64,000 nucleotides of DNA from NCBI RefSeq assembly GCF_030063475.1, contig NZ_JASIRT010000026.1, positions 1-64,000 on the forward strand, read 5' to 3'. The translations under genes were made by a program, and so were the position numbers. The notes beneath the pieces are model-generated. The model was not told where the DNA came from and searched no databases. It was given only the letters and a program-made list of their open reading frames with translations. Source of the DNA: Roseomonas sp. E05 (GTDB lineage: Bacteria > Pseudomonadota > Alphaproteobacteria > Acetobacterales > Acetobacteraceae). This document shows positions 18,428 through 26,093 of the stretch, piece after piece; position 1 is the first letter of the stretch; each line of letters starts with the position of its first letter.

Positions 18428-19347
18428 CGCGGGCGACCCTGCCCGGACTTCTGTTCGGGCTTCTGTTCGGACTGGGGCTGCAGCGCCTGCTGCCCCTGCT
18501 GCGGGATGATCAGGCCCTGCACCCGCTGGCCCGGCGTCGAGACCAGCCGGGCCACGCCGCTGCGCATGTTCACGATGGCCTCCTGGCCGTTCAACTGGTT
18601 GTCGCCCCGGGTGATGCGGACGCCACCGAGCAGCCGGGCCATGCCGGTCAGTTCCGAATAGACGCCACGGTCGCCGCGGACCACTTCGGTGGGCGTGCGG
18701 ATCTCGACATTGCCGAAAGCTTCCACCCGCTCGAGCTGGCTGCCCTCCTTGCTGTCGGCGCGGGCGGCCTGCGGTGCCGCGTCGCGGTCCTGGAAGTAGC
18801 CGACCAGCGTGTCGGCGAAGATCTGGCGCTGGTCCTCGGTCACCACATGGGCGGCGCCGCGCGCCACGGCCATGTGCTTCTGCGGCCAGTATTCCAGGCT
18901 GTCGCGTGCCGTCAGCACATCCTGCGGCGTGGTCAGCTTCAGCGCCCGGCCGGTCATCACCAGCACCGCCTGGTCCATGTCATAGATGGCGCGGTCGCCC
19001 TCGGCATGCTCGGTGGCGCTGTCGATCTTCACGTTGCCCTCGGCCTCCAGCCGCCAGATCTCGCCGCCGGACATGGGCGCCTCGGCGGGGGCGGGGGTGG
19101 CGGCGGGCTGGCCGGCGCGCGGACGGTAGCGGGCGATCAGCCGGTCGGCGGTCAGGGTCACGCCCTCGCGCACGGCGCGGGCATTGCCGCGGGCGATCAC
19201 CACCTGCTCCTGCTGGCGCCACTCGATGCCGTTGCTGGCGGTCACCTCGATCGGGCCGCCCTCGGTCAGGTCCAGGGCCTGGGCGGCGGCTGTGGCCGGC
19301 AGGGCGAGCACGGCCAGCAGCACCAGGGTGGCGTGGCGGGCGCTCAC
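18424..19347 (-). CDS. lptA: LPS transport periplasmic protein LptA
   Basis: A 307-residue protein with a signal peptide (LVLLAVLALPATAAAQA) and an OstA/LptA beta-jellyroll core rich in short alternating strands (EQVVIARGNARAVREGVTLT, AEGDRAIYDMDQAVLVMTG). It is longer than E. coli LptA (185 residues), with a Gln/Pro-rich tail (QPQSEQKPEQKSGQG). LptA proteins form the periplasmic bridge that carries LPS to LptDE. It starts with GTG and overlaps both lptC and lptB, forming a tight operon. Confidence 0.9.
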   Translation of the reverse strand: MSARHATLVLLAVLALPATAAAQALDLTEGGPIEVTASNGIEWRQQEQVVIARGNARAVREGVTLTADRLIARYRPRAGQPAATPAPAEAPMSGGEIWRLEAEGNVKIDSATEHAEGDRAIYDMDQAVLVMTGRALKLTTPQDVLTARDSLEYWPQKHMAVARGAAHVVTEDQRQIFADTLVGYFQDRDAAPQAARADSKEGSQLERVEAFGNVEIRTPTEVVRGDRGVYSELTGMARLLGGVRITRGDNQLNGQEAIVNMRSGVARLVSTPGQRVQGLIIPQQGQQALQPQSEQKPEQKSGQGRPR

Positions 19348-20048
19348 CGGCCGCCCTCCAGCACGGCCTTGGCATGGCCGGTGAACACCACCACCTGGCC
19401 GCGATTCTCCAGCTTGAAACCCTCGCTGACGATGGTGCCGAAAGGACCCTGCGCCGCCACCGGCCGGTCACCCGTGGCGCCGCCGGCGACAAGGTCGATC
19501 TTCGCCGCCTCGGTGCGCAGCGTGCTGCCGTTGTCGTGCCAGAGGGTCACGTCGCCGCTGAGGTCGAGCATGCTCTGGTCGCGCGCATACTGTCCCTGGT
19601 CGGCCTCCAGCAGCACCCAGGCGCCGTTGCTCATCACCATGTCGGCGCGCGGATGGTCGAGGTCCACGAGGTTGCGCTGCTCCTGCTGCACGGCTGAGTT
19701 GGCGGTGATGGTGAAGGGACGGTTCTGCTCGTCCACGCCCTGGTAGCGGGCGCTGGAGATCCGCATCGCCTCGGTGCTGGCCTGGGTGATGCGGCGGAAG
19801 GCAAGGCGGCCACGGTCCTCGGCGCGGTCGAATTCCGGCCAGAGCGCGATCAAAGCCAGCAGGGCGAGCGCTCCCACCGGCAGCAGCCACTTGGCCACTT
19901 GCACCAGCAGGCGCCGCCGGGCCAGCGCGCCGGCGCTGACCGTCATCCGCGCACGCGAGGGCAGCAGAACGCGGCTGCGGCCAGGGGCGGAGGAACGGTC
20001 GGCACGCGGGGCGGCCGGGATGTCGCGCGGCGGCAGGGGCAAGGTCAT
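19344..20048 (-). CDS. lptC: LPS export protein LptC
   Basis: A 234-residue protein with a cytoplasmic Arg/Pro-rich start, a single membrane anchor (WLLPVGALALLALIALW, near residues 55-71) and a periplasmic LptC domain (ARYQGVDEQNRPFTITANSA, NRGQVVVFTGHAKAVLEG). LptC passes LPS from LptB2FG to LptA. It is the first gene of the lptC-lptA-lptB-rpoN-hpf series; lptF, lptG and lptD are elsewhere. Confidence 0.88.
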   Translation of the reverse strand: MTLPLPPRDIPAAPRADRSSAPGRSRVLLPSRARMTVSAGALARRRLLVQVAKWLLPVGALALLALIALWPEFDRAEDRGRLAFRRITQASTEAMRISSARYQGVDEQNRPFTITANSAVQQEQRNLVDLDHPRADMVMSNGAWVLLEADQGQYARDQSMLDLSGDVTLWHDNGSTLRTEAAKIDLVAGGATGDRPVAAQGPFGTIVSEGFKLENRGQVVVFTGHAKAVLEGGR

Positions 20049-20255
20049 GCGGTGGCTTTGTTGGCCCGCGCCATTCCCCCGCGGCCTCCCCCAGGCAGGG
20101 GCGGAAGCGGCGGAGAGGAAGCGGAGCAGGGCTGGAACAGGAATGGCCTCACCCGGCTTGTATGGGGCTGGCGCCCGGCGGGGTCAACGCGGGAGCGCGC
20201 GCTTGCCTACCAAAAATCGTGCCAAAGTTTTGCCGAATTCTCTCTGCGCGGGACG

Positions 20256-20909
20256 TCAATGCGCGAAAATATCGGGATCGTCATAGCCCAGCAGGTCGAG
20301 CGCGCCACGGGTGGGAAGAAAGCGGAAGCAGGCCTCGGCCAGCTCAAGCCGCCCTTCGCGCCGCAGCATGGCTTCCAGCCTGGCCCAGAGGGCGTGCAGG
20401 TGCAGCACGTCGGACGCGGCATAGGCGAGTTGCTCCGGCGTCAGCTCGGCCGCGCCCCAGTCGGAGGACTGCTGCTGCTTGGAGATGTCCACCCCGAGCA
20501 CCTCGCGGCAGAGCTCCTTCAGCCCATGCCGGTCGGTGAAGGTGCGGACCAGCTTGGAGGCCACCTTGGTGCAGCGCACGGGAGCGCATTCCACACCCAG
20601 CGCCGCGCGCAGGATGGCGACATCGAAGCGCGCGAAGTGGAACAGCTTGACCACGTCGGGGTCGGTCAGCAGGGCTTTGAGGTTGGGGCAGTCGGCGCCA
20701 CGCCCGCCGAGATGGGGCGGGATGATCTGCACGCAATGGGCATTGCCGTCGCCGGCGGAGAGCTGCACCAGGCAAAGCCGGTCGCGCCGCGGGTCGAGGC
20801 CCATGGTCTCGGTATCGATGGCGACAACCGGGCCGAGGTCCAGCCCTGCGGGCAAGTCATGCTTGTGGAGCTTGATCATCACGTTCGGCGCGAACAGGGT
20901 GCTTCCCAT
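20256..20909 (-). CDS. rnd: Ribonuclease D-type 3'-5' exonuclease
   Basis: A protein of about 217 residues with a DEDD exonuclease domain: Exo I VVAIDTETMGLDP, Exo II VKLFHFARFDVAIL and Exo III YAASDVLHLHALW (DEDDy type). It lacks the C-terminal HRDC domains of E. coli RNase D, as is common in short alphaproteobacterial versions. It should trim tRNA or other structured RNA 3' ends, and it lies just downstream of a tRNA gene on the same strand. ATG 20909 has AGGGG upstream; GTG 20936 is an alternative. Confidence 0.88.
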   Translation of the reverse strand: MGSTLFAPNVMIKLHKHDLPAGLDLGPVVAIDTETMGLDPRRDRLCLVQLSAGDGNAHCVQIIPPHLGGRGADCPNLKALLTDPDVVKLFHFARFDVAILRAALGVECAPVRCTKVASKLVRTFTDRHGLKELCREVLGVDISKQQQSSDWGAAELTPEQLAYAASDVLHLHALWARLEAMLRREGRLELAEACFRFLPTRGALDLLGYDDPDIFAH

Positions 20910-20977
20910 CTTCGCCAACCCCTGCCTTCTCGTCACCGCTTCCGCTGGCCGGTGTCACCGGCGAGGGAGAGGGGAAA

Positions 20978-21061
<84 letters not shown>

Positions 21062-21263
21062 AAGGGGGCGAACCGCCGAACGGCGTGGGCGGCTTTTATG
21101 GGGTCCGCAAAGCCCCGTCAACAGGGGTTTTGCAGAATTTGCAGCGCTCGCGCCGGCCGTTCTTCATCACCGCTGCCAATAACGGCGATGCTCCTGGCCG
21201 CATCGCGCCGGCCCGTCCGGTGCCCCGCCTGGGAGGCCGGGCAAGCAGCAGGAGGGCTTTGCC

Positions 21264-21773
21264 ATGACCGAGATCCGCCCTTTCGAGAGTCTCGGCGGTG
21301 CCGCGTTCGGCTGGCTGAAGGCCAGGCATCACTTCGCTTTCGGCCATTACCGCGACCGGCCTGGAGAGGCTGGGGCCGCCTGCGCGTCTGGAACGACGAC
21401 GAGATCGCCCCCGGCACCGGCTTCGGCCCGAACCCGCGCCGGGAGATGGAGATCATCGCCTTCGTACGGCAGGACGCCATCACGCATCGGGATGATCTGG
21501 GCAACGAGGGCCGCACCGAGGCGGGCGACGTGCAGGTGATGTCGGCAGGCACCGGCATCACCCCTGCCGAGGCCAATCTGGAGCCCGCCACCACGGCGCT
21601 GTTCCAGATCTGCATCCACCCGGACCGCCCCGGCGCCACCCCCGCCTGGGGCACCCGGCGCTTCCTGCGGGCAGGTGGTGAGGACTTCACCGTACTGGCC
21701 CGCGGATGAGGGCAGCGGCGCCCTGCCGCTTAATGCCGATGCCGCGGTGCTGGTGAAGACGGCAGCGGAGTAA
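21264..21773 (+). pseudogene. Pirin-family gene, frameshifted and truncated
   Basis: A strong AGGAGGG precedes ATG 21264 and the pirin start GWLKARHHFAFGHYRD, but the frame is lost near 21370. The family core continues in another frame: LRVWNDDEIAPGTGF, REMEIIAFVRQDAITH, DVQVMSAGTGITPAEANLEP and WGTRRF. That frame stops at 21709. A short third-frame piece (DEGSGALPLNADAAVLV) runs to TAA 21773. About the last 100 residues of a normal pirin are missing. Two frame disruptions plus loss of the C-terminal cupin indicate a dead gene, unless the bases are sequencing errors. Confidence 0.8.
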
Positions 21774-21780
21774 GGAAAAG

Positions 21781-21907
21781 GTCTGGGGGAAGGAATTCCC
21801 CCAGACCCCCATCTTCTTTCTTCGAGTTTCCTGCGCGGACGGAAGCGCCACGCCAACTGACAGAAGAAAGAAGGGGGTTCGGAGGAATTCATTCCCCCGA
21901 TCTTCTT
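21781..21907. repeat. Two-armed intergenic repeat, copy 1
   Basis: The left arm is an 11-bp perfect hairpin (GTCTGGGGGAA / TTCCCCCAGAC, loop GGAA) followed by CCCCATCTTCTTTCTT. After a variable middle of about 40 bases, the right arm AGAAAGAAGGGGG precedes a second GAATTC-centred hairpin. The inner A/G and T/C tracts of the arms can pair with each other. Similar copies lie near 30552, 32552 (half) and 46300. This copy follows the pirin pseudogene. Confidence 0.8.
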
Positions 21908-21976
21908 CCCGGCGGGGCAACCCGGGGCGAGGCCGCCGGTTCCGCCCGCAATGACCTGACTTGGGAGTTCCGCCGC

Positions 21977-22999
21977 ATGCGCCTCAGCTTCAACCTGGCC
22001 GGACTGGTCCTGGCCGGCCTGCTCGCCGCCCCCGCCCTGGCGCAGCAGCCGGCGGCGGATACGCTGGCGGCCGTGAAGGGCCGCGGCACCCTGGCCTGCG
22101 GCGTCTCCACCGGTGTCGCCGGCCTTTCGCAGGCGGATTCGCGTGGCGAGTGGCGCGGCATCGATGCGGATTTCTGCCGCGCCGTCGCCGCCGCCGTGTT
22201 CGGCGATGCCAGCAAGCTGCGCTTCGTGCCCACCACGCCGCAGAACCGCTTCACCGCCCTGCAGTCGGGCGAGATCGACCTGCTCTCGCGCGGCACCACC
22301 TACAGCTTCACCCGCGACACCGGCATCGGCCTCAGCTTCACCGACGTGCTGGTGCATGACGGCCAGGGCTTCCTGGTAAAACGCGATCTCGGGGTGAAGT
22401 CGGGCAAGGAACTGGATGGGGCCAGCGTCTGCCTTCAGCCAGGCACCACCACCGAGCTGAACCTCACGGACTGGGCGCGCACCAACGCGGTGAGCTTCCA
22501 GCCCGTGCTGATCGAGAGCTTCCAGGAGGCCACCAGCGCCTTCCTCGCCGGCCGCTGCGACGTCTACACCACCGACCGCACCGGCCTCGCCGCCATCCGC
22601 GCGACGCAGGGGGGCAATGCCGACCAGTTCGTCATCCTGCCCGAGACGATCAGCAGCGAGCCGCTTGGCCCCTTCGTCCGCAAGGACGACGCCCGCTGGG
22701 CGGACATCGTGAAATGGGTGCGAAACGCGCTGATTGCCGCGGAGGAGTATGGCGTCACCGCCGCCAATGCGGAAAGCCGCCGGCAGGATGCCAACCCCGA
22801 GGTACAGCGCCTGCTCGGCACCACGGGCGACTTCGGCCAGCGCCTCGGGCTCGACAACGCCTGGGCGCTGCGCGCCATCACCGCCGCCGGCAATTACGGC
22901 GAAATGTGGGAACGCAACATGATCCCGGTCGGCGTCGATCGCGGCCGCAACGCGCTGGTGCGCGATGGCGGCCTGATGTGGTCGCCGCCCTTCCGCTGA
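21977..22999 (+). CDS. Amino-acid ABC transporter substrate-binding protein (AapJ-like)
   Basis: A 340-residue periplasmic binding protein (SBP_bac_3). The signal peptide LAGLVLAGLLAAPALAQQ is followed by GRGTLACGVSTGVAGLSQAD, WRGIDADFCRAVAAAVFGD and NRFTALQSGEIDLLSRGTTY, the pattern of the general L-amino-acid binding protein AapJ/BztA. No aapQ, aapM or aapP genes follow, so it is an orphan here and must share a permease or act otherwise. The ATG follows a TTGGGAG element. Confidence 0.88.
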   Translation: MRLSFNLAGLVLAGLLAAPALAQQPAADTLAAVKGRGTLACGVSTGVAGLSQADSRGEWRGIDADFCRAVAAAVFGDASKLRFVPTTPQNRFTALQSGEIDLLSRGTTYSFTRDTGIGLSFTDVLVHDGQGFLVKRDLGVKSGKELDGASVCLQPGTTTELNLTDWARTNAVSFQPVLIESFQEATSAFLAGRCDVYTTDRTGLAAIRATQGGNADQFVILPETISSEPLGPFVRKDDARWADIVKWVRNALIAAEEYGVTAANAESRRQDANPEVQRLLGTTGDFGQRLGLDNAWALRAITAAGNYGEMWERNMIPVGVDRGRNALVRDGGLMWSPPFR

Positions 23000-23121
23000 G
23001 CGCAGCGCGGCGGTTCACGGCGCCTCGCGCGCGCGGTATGGAGGGCTGCGGGGGAGGGACCCCCGCAGCCCTTTGCCTTTCTCGCCCGGCCGGCGGGGAG
23101 GCGCCGCGACAGGAGCCCACC

Positions 23122-23766
23122 ATGTCCGAGGCGATGCCGATCCGGCCCGAAACCGACCTGCTGCTGGCGGTCGATGTCCAGCCCGACTTCATGCCCGGCG
23201 GCGCCCTGCCGGTGCCGGAGGGGGATGCGGTGGTGCCGGTGATCAACCGCCTGCTCGGCCGCTTCGCCCATGCCGTGGCGACGCAGGACTGGCACCCGGC
23301 GGACCACGCCTCCTTCGCCAGCCAGCATCCCGGCCAGCAGCCCTTCGGGAGCGTCACCCTGGCCTATGGCGAGCAGATCCTTTGGCCGGACCACTGTGTC
23401 CAGGGCACGCGGGGTGCCGAGCTGCACCCCGACCTGGACGCGCGGCAATTCGAACTGGTGCTGCGCAAGGGTTTCCGGGCAGCCATCGACAGCTACTCCG
23501 CCTTCCGCGAGAACGACCGCCGGACGTCCACCGGCCTGCATGGCTACCTGCGCGCGCGCGGTTTCCGGCGGCTCTTCATCGCCGGCCTCGCGCGCGGCTA
23601 CTGCACCGACTACACCGCCGAGGACGCCGCCGAGCTGGGCTACGAGGTGGTGCTGGTCGAGGATGCCTGCCGCGGCATCACGCCGGAGGCCACGGAGGCC
23701 GGCACGCGCCGCCTGCTTGAGCGTGGGGTGCGGTTCCTGCCGAGCGAGGCTTTGCTGGCCGGGTGA
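23122..23766 (+). CDS. pncA: Nicotinamidase
   Basis: A 214-residue isochorismatase-fold amidase that hydrolyses nicotinamide to nicotinate for NAD salvage. The catalytic triad is Asp18 (AVDVQPDFM), Lys116 (LRKGF) and Cys161 (ARGYCTDYT). Metal ligands are Asp56, His58 and His62 in QDWHPADH. The substitution of ARG for the usual ATD before Tyr-Cys is mild. AGGAG precedes ATG 23122; in-frame sequence further upstream overlaps the previous gene and is not used. Confidence 0.9.
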   Translation: MSEAMPIRPETDLLLAVDVQPDFMPGGALPVPEGDAVVPVINRLLGRFAHAVATQDWHPADHASFASQHPGQQPFGSVTLAYGEQILWPDHCVQGTRGAELHPDLDARQFELVLRKGFRAAIDSYSAFRENDRRTSTGLHGYLRARGFRRLFIAGLARGYCTDYTAEDAAELGYEVVLVEDACRGITPEATEAGTRRLLERGVRFLPSEALLAG

Positions 23767-23814
23767 GCGGGCGGCGCTTTCGCGGCCGCCCCGCCTGCGC
23801 CCCGGTGAAGCGCT

Positions 23815-24927
23815 TCAGCTCGCCAGCCGAATCGGTCCCTGCATGCCCGGCCAGTCGGAATAGCCGGTGCTGTCACCGCCGTACCAGTACTGCTTAGGCG
23901 CCTCGGCCAGGGGTGCGCCCGTCCGCAGCCGCTCGACGAGGTCGGGATTGGCGATGAAGGGCCGGCCGAAGCTGATCAGGTCGGCATTGCCCTCCTGCAG
24001 CGTCTTCTCCGCCAGTTCGGCCGTGTAGTTGTTGTTGGCGATATAGGCGCCGGAGAAGCGCCGGCGCAGCGCCGGGTAGTCGATGCCGTTGGCGTCGCGG
24101 CTCATCTGCGTGACGCCCTCGATGTCGTGCACGTACATCAGCCCGAAGCCGGAGAGGGCGTCGAGATAGGTGCCGTAGGTCGCCATCGGGTCGCTGTCGA
24201 GCGGCGTTTCGCCGGGCTGCGTCGTGCCGGGCGAGATGCGGATGCCGACGCGTTCGCCGCCGCCCCAGACCTCCGTCACCGCGCGCACCACCTCCAGCGG
24301 GAAGCGCAGCCGGTTCTCCAGCGAGCCGCCATAGCGGTCGGTGCGCCGATTGGTGCTGTCGCGGATGAACTGCTCCAGCAGGTAGTTGTTGGCCGAGTGG
24401 ATCTCGACACCGTCGAAGCCCGCCTCCTTCGCGCAGCGCGCGGCGTGGCGGTAGTCCTCGACGATGGCCGGGATCTCGTCCGTCTCCAGCGCGCGCGGGG
24501 TGACATGGTCCTGCAGGCCCGCCTGGGTGAAGGCCTGACCGGCCGGCTTGATGGCCGAGGGCGCCACCGGCAGGGCGCCGCCATGCAGGTCGGGGTGGGA
24601 GATGCGGCCGGTGTGCCAGAGCTGCAGCACCATCCTGCCGCCCTGCGCGTGCACCGCGCGCGTGACGCGCTGCCAGGCCTCGACCTGCGCCGGCGTCCAT
24701 ATGCCCGGCGTCATCGCGTAGCCGCGCGCCTGGGCGGAGATGTTGGTGGCCTCGGAGATGACGAGCCCGGCGCCCGCGCGCTGCGCGTAGTAGTCGGCGG
24801 CGTAGTCGGGCACGACGCCGTCCTCGCTGGAGCGGCTGCGGGTGAGCGGCGCCATCACGATGCGGTTGCGCAGCGGGAGGGCGCCCAGCGTGAAGGGCTG
24901 GAACAGGAGCTTCGGCGTGTCGGGCAT
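23815..24927 (-). CDS. Old Yellow Enzyme-family ene-reductase
   Basis: A 370-residue FMN-dependent alkene reductase (NemA/OYE group) with an alpha/beta barrel. Signatures: LRNRIVMAPLTRSRS, GLVISEATNIS, LQLWHTGRISHP, the His/Asn substrate pair in VEIHSANNYLLEQF, NRRTDRYGGSLENR and LISFGRPFIANPDLVERL. It reduces electrophilic C=C bonds with NAD(P)H, and a detoxification role is usual. It lies downstream of a short-chain dehydrogenase on the same strand and may be co-transcribed with it. Confidence 0.93.
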   Translation of the reverse strand: MPDTPKLLFQPFTLGALPLRNRIVMAPLTRSRSSEDGVVPDYAADYYAQRAGAGLVISEATNISAQARGYAMTPGIWTPAQVEAWQRVTRAVHAQGGRMVLQLWHTGRISHPDLHGGALPVAPSAIKPAGQAFTQAGLQDHVTPRALETDEIPAIVEDYRHAARCAKEAGFDGVEIHSANNYLLEQFIRDSTNRRTDRYGGSLENRLRFPLEVVRAVTEVWGGGERVGIRISPGTTQPGETPLDSDPMATYGTYLDALSGFGLMYVHDIEGVTQMSRDANGIDYPALRRRFSGAYIANNNYTAELAEKTLQEGNADLISFGRPFIANPDLVERLRTGAPLAEAPKQYWYGGDSTGYSDWPGMQGPIRLAS

Positions 24928-25026
24928 GATATTTTCCAGGAAAAGTCAGGAAGGCGCCAGGGCCCTCCGCTCGCCCGGATAAAGGGCGGAAGGGCGCGCG
25001 GGGTTGCAGCCCGCCGCCCGGCGCCC

Positions 25027-25878
25027 TCAGCCGCGCCTGACGAAATCGGCGAAGGCGTCGGCGTAATCGGGATGCCAGCGCGAAAGGGGCGGGCGGTTCT
25101 CGACGATGTCGCCCGCCGCCCAGAGGATGCGCCGCTCGTCGAGCGCGCGCGGCACATCGTTGTCGGGGCAGAGGATGTAGAAGTCGCCAGCCTCCAGCCG
25201 CTCCAGCATGAAGTCGGCGGTCTGCTCCGGCGTCCAGGCACCGGCCGGCTTCTCGGTGCGGCCATTGGCGGTGAGGCCGGTGAAGACGAAGCCGGGGATC
25301 AGCAGATGCGCGCTCAGCCGGCAGCCCGGCGTGTTGCGCAGCTCGTGCTGCAGTGCCTCGGTGAAGGCCTTCACCCCCGCCTTGGAGAGGTTGTAGGCGG
25401 GGTCTCCGGGCGGGGTGGTGATGCCCTGCTTGGAGCCGGTGTTGATCACCAGCCCCGGTCGCCCGCGCGCGATCATGCCGGGCACGAAGGCCTGGGCGCC
25501 ATGGATGATGCCCCAGAGATTGACGCCCAGGATGCGCTCCCATTGGCCAGGCGGGCCGAAGATGGTGCTGCCCGGCTGCACGCCGGCATTGTTCATCAAC
25601 ACGTCGGTGCCGCCGAAGCGCTCGCGCACTGCGGCCTCGAGTTGCGCGACCTCGCCGGCGCGGCTGACATCGACCCGCATCGTCATGACGTCCGAGGCTC
25701 CGCCGCGCGCTGCCGCGGCGAGCGTCTCCGCCGCCCGGGCAAGGCTTTCCTCCGCGATATCGGCGATGCAGACCCGCAGGCCGCGCTGCGCGAAGCGCGT
25801 CGCCGCGGCAAGGCCAATGCCGGCGGCGCCGCCAGTAACGACGGCCACGGAGCCAGGGATCAGGGCAGGGTGGGGCAT
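25027..25878 (-). CDS. SDR-family NAD(P)-dependent oxidoreductase
   Basis: A 283-residue classical short-chain dehydrogenase. The cofactor loop is VVTGGAAGIGLAAATRF, the structural motif is MNNAGVQ, and the catalytic Tyr-x-x-x-Lys is in AYNLSKAGVKAF with the Ser in VINTGSKQGI. The substrate is unknown. The start at 25878 is supported by GGAGAAG 8 bases upstream; the ATG at 25941 is not. It precedes the ene-reductase gene by 100 bases. Confidence 0.9.
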   Translation of the reverse strand: MPHPALIPGSVAVVTGGAAGIGLAAATRFAQRGLRVCIADIAEESLARAAETLAAAARGGASDVMTMRVDVSRAGEVAQLEAAVRERFGGTDVLMNNAGVQPGSTIFGPPGQWERILGVNLWGIIHGAQAFVPGMIARGRPGLVINTGSKQGITTPPGDPAYNLSKAGVKAFTEALQHELRNTPGCRLSAHLLIPGFVFTGLTANGRTEKPAGAWTPEQTADFMLERLEAGDFYILCPDNDVPRALDERRILWAAGDIVENRPPLSRWHPDYADAFADFVRRG

Positions 25879-25985
25879 GGCGACTTCTCCAGCAGAGGGC
25901 GGCGGCCCTGCAAGAATGCCCCCTCGCGTCCAGCGTTGCACCGGCGGGGCCGAGACGGCGCCCCGCCGGTGGCCGCCCCGGCGCC

Positions 25986-26093
25986 CTAGAGCATTTTCCG
26001 TTCGCTCTGGCTCACGGAAAATGCTCTAGCCGCTTGTTTTGACGAGCATCTTCACCCGTCCCGATGATGCCATCGGAACGGGATCTGCTCTAG
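25986..26093. repeat. CTAGAGCA-bounded composite repeat
   Basis: A 16-bp perfect hairpin (25986-26001 with 26014-26029, CTAGAGCATTTTCCGT) is followed by a second hairpin at 26055-26082 (12-bp stem with one mismatch). The whole 108-bp block is bounded by CTAGAGCA and its complement TGCTCTAG. Similar AGAGCATTTTCC elements are dispersed in many alphaproteobacterial genomes (from general knowledge). The right end overlaps the antiporter stop codon at 26090-26092. Confidence 0.8.
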
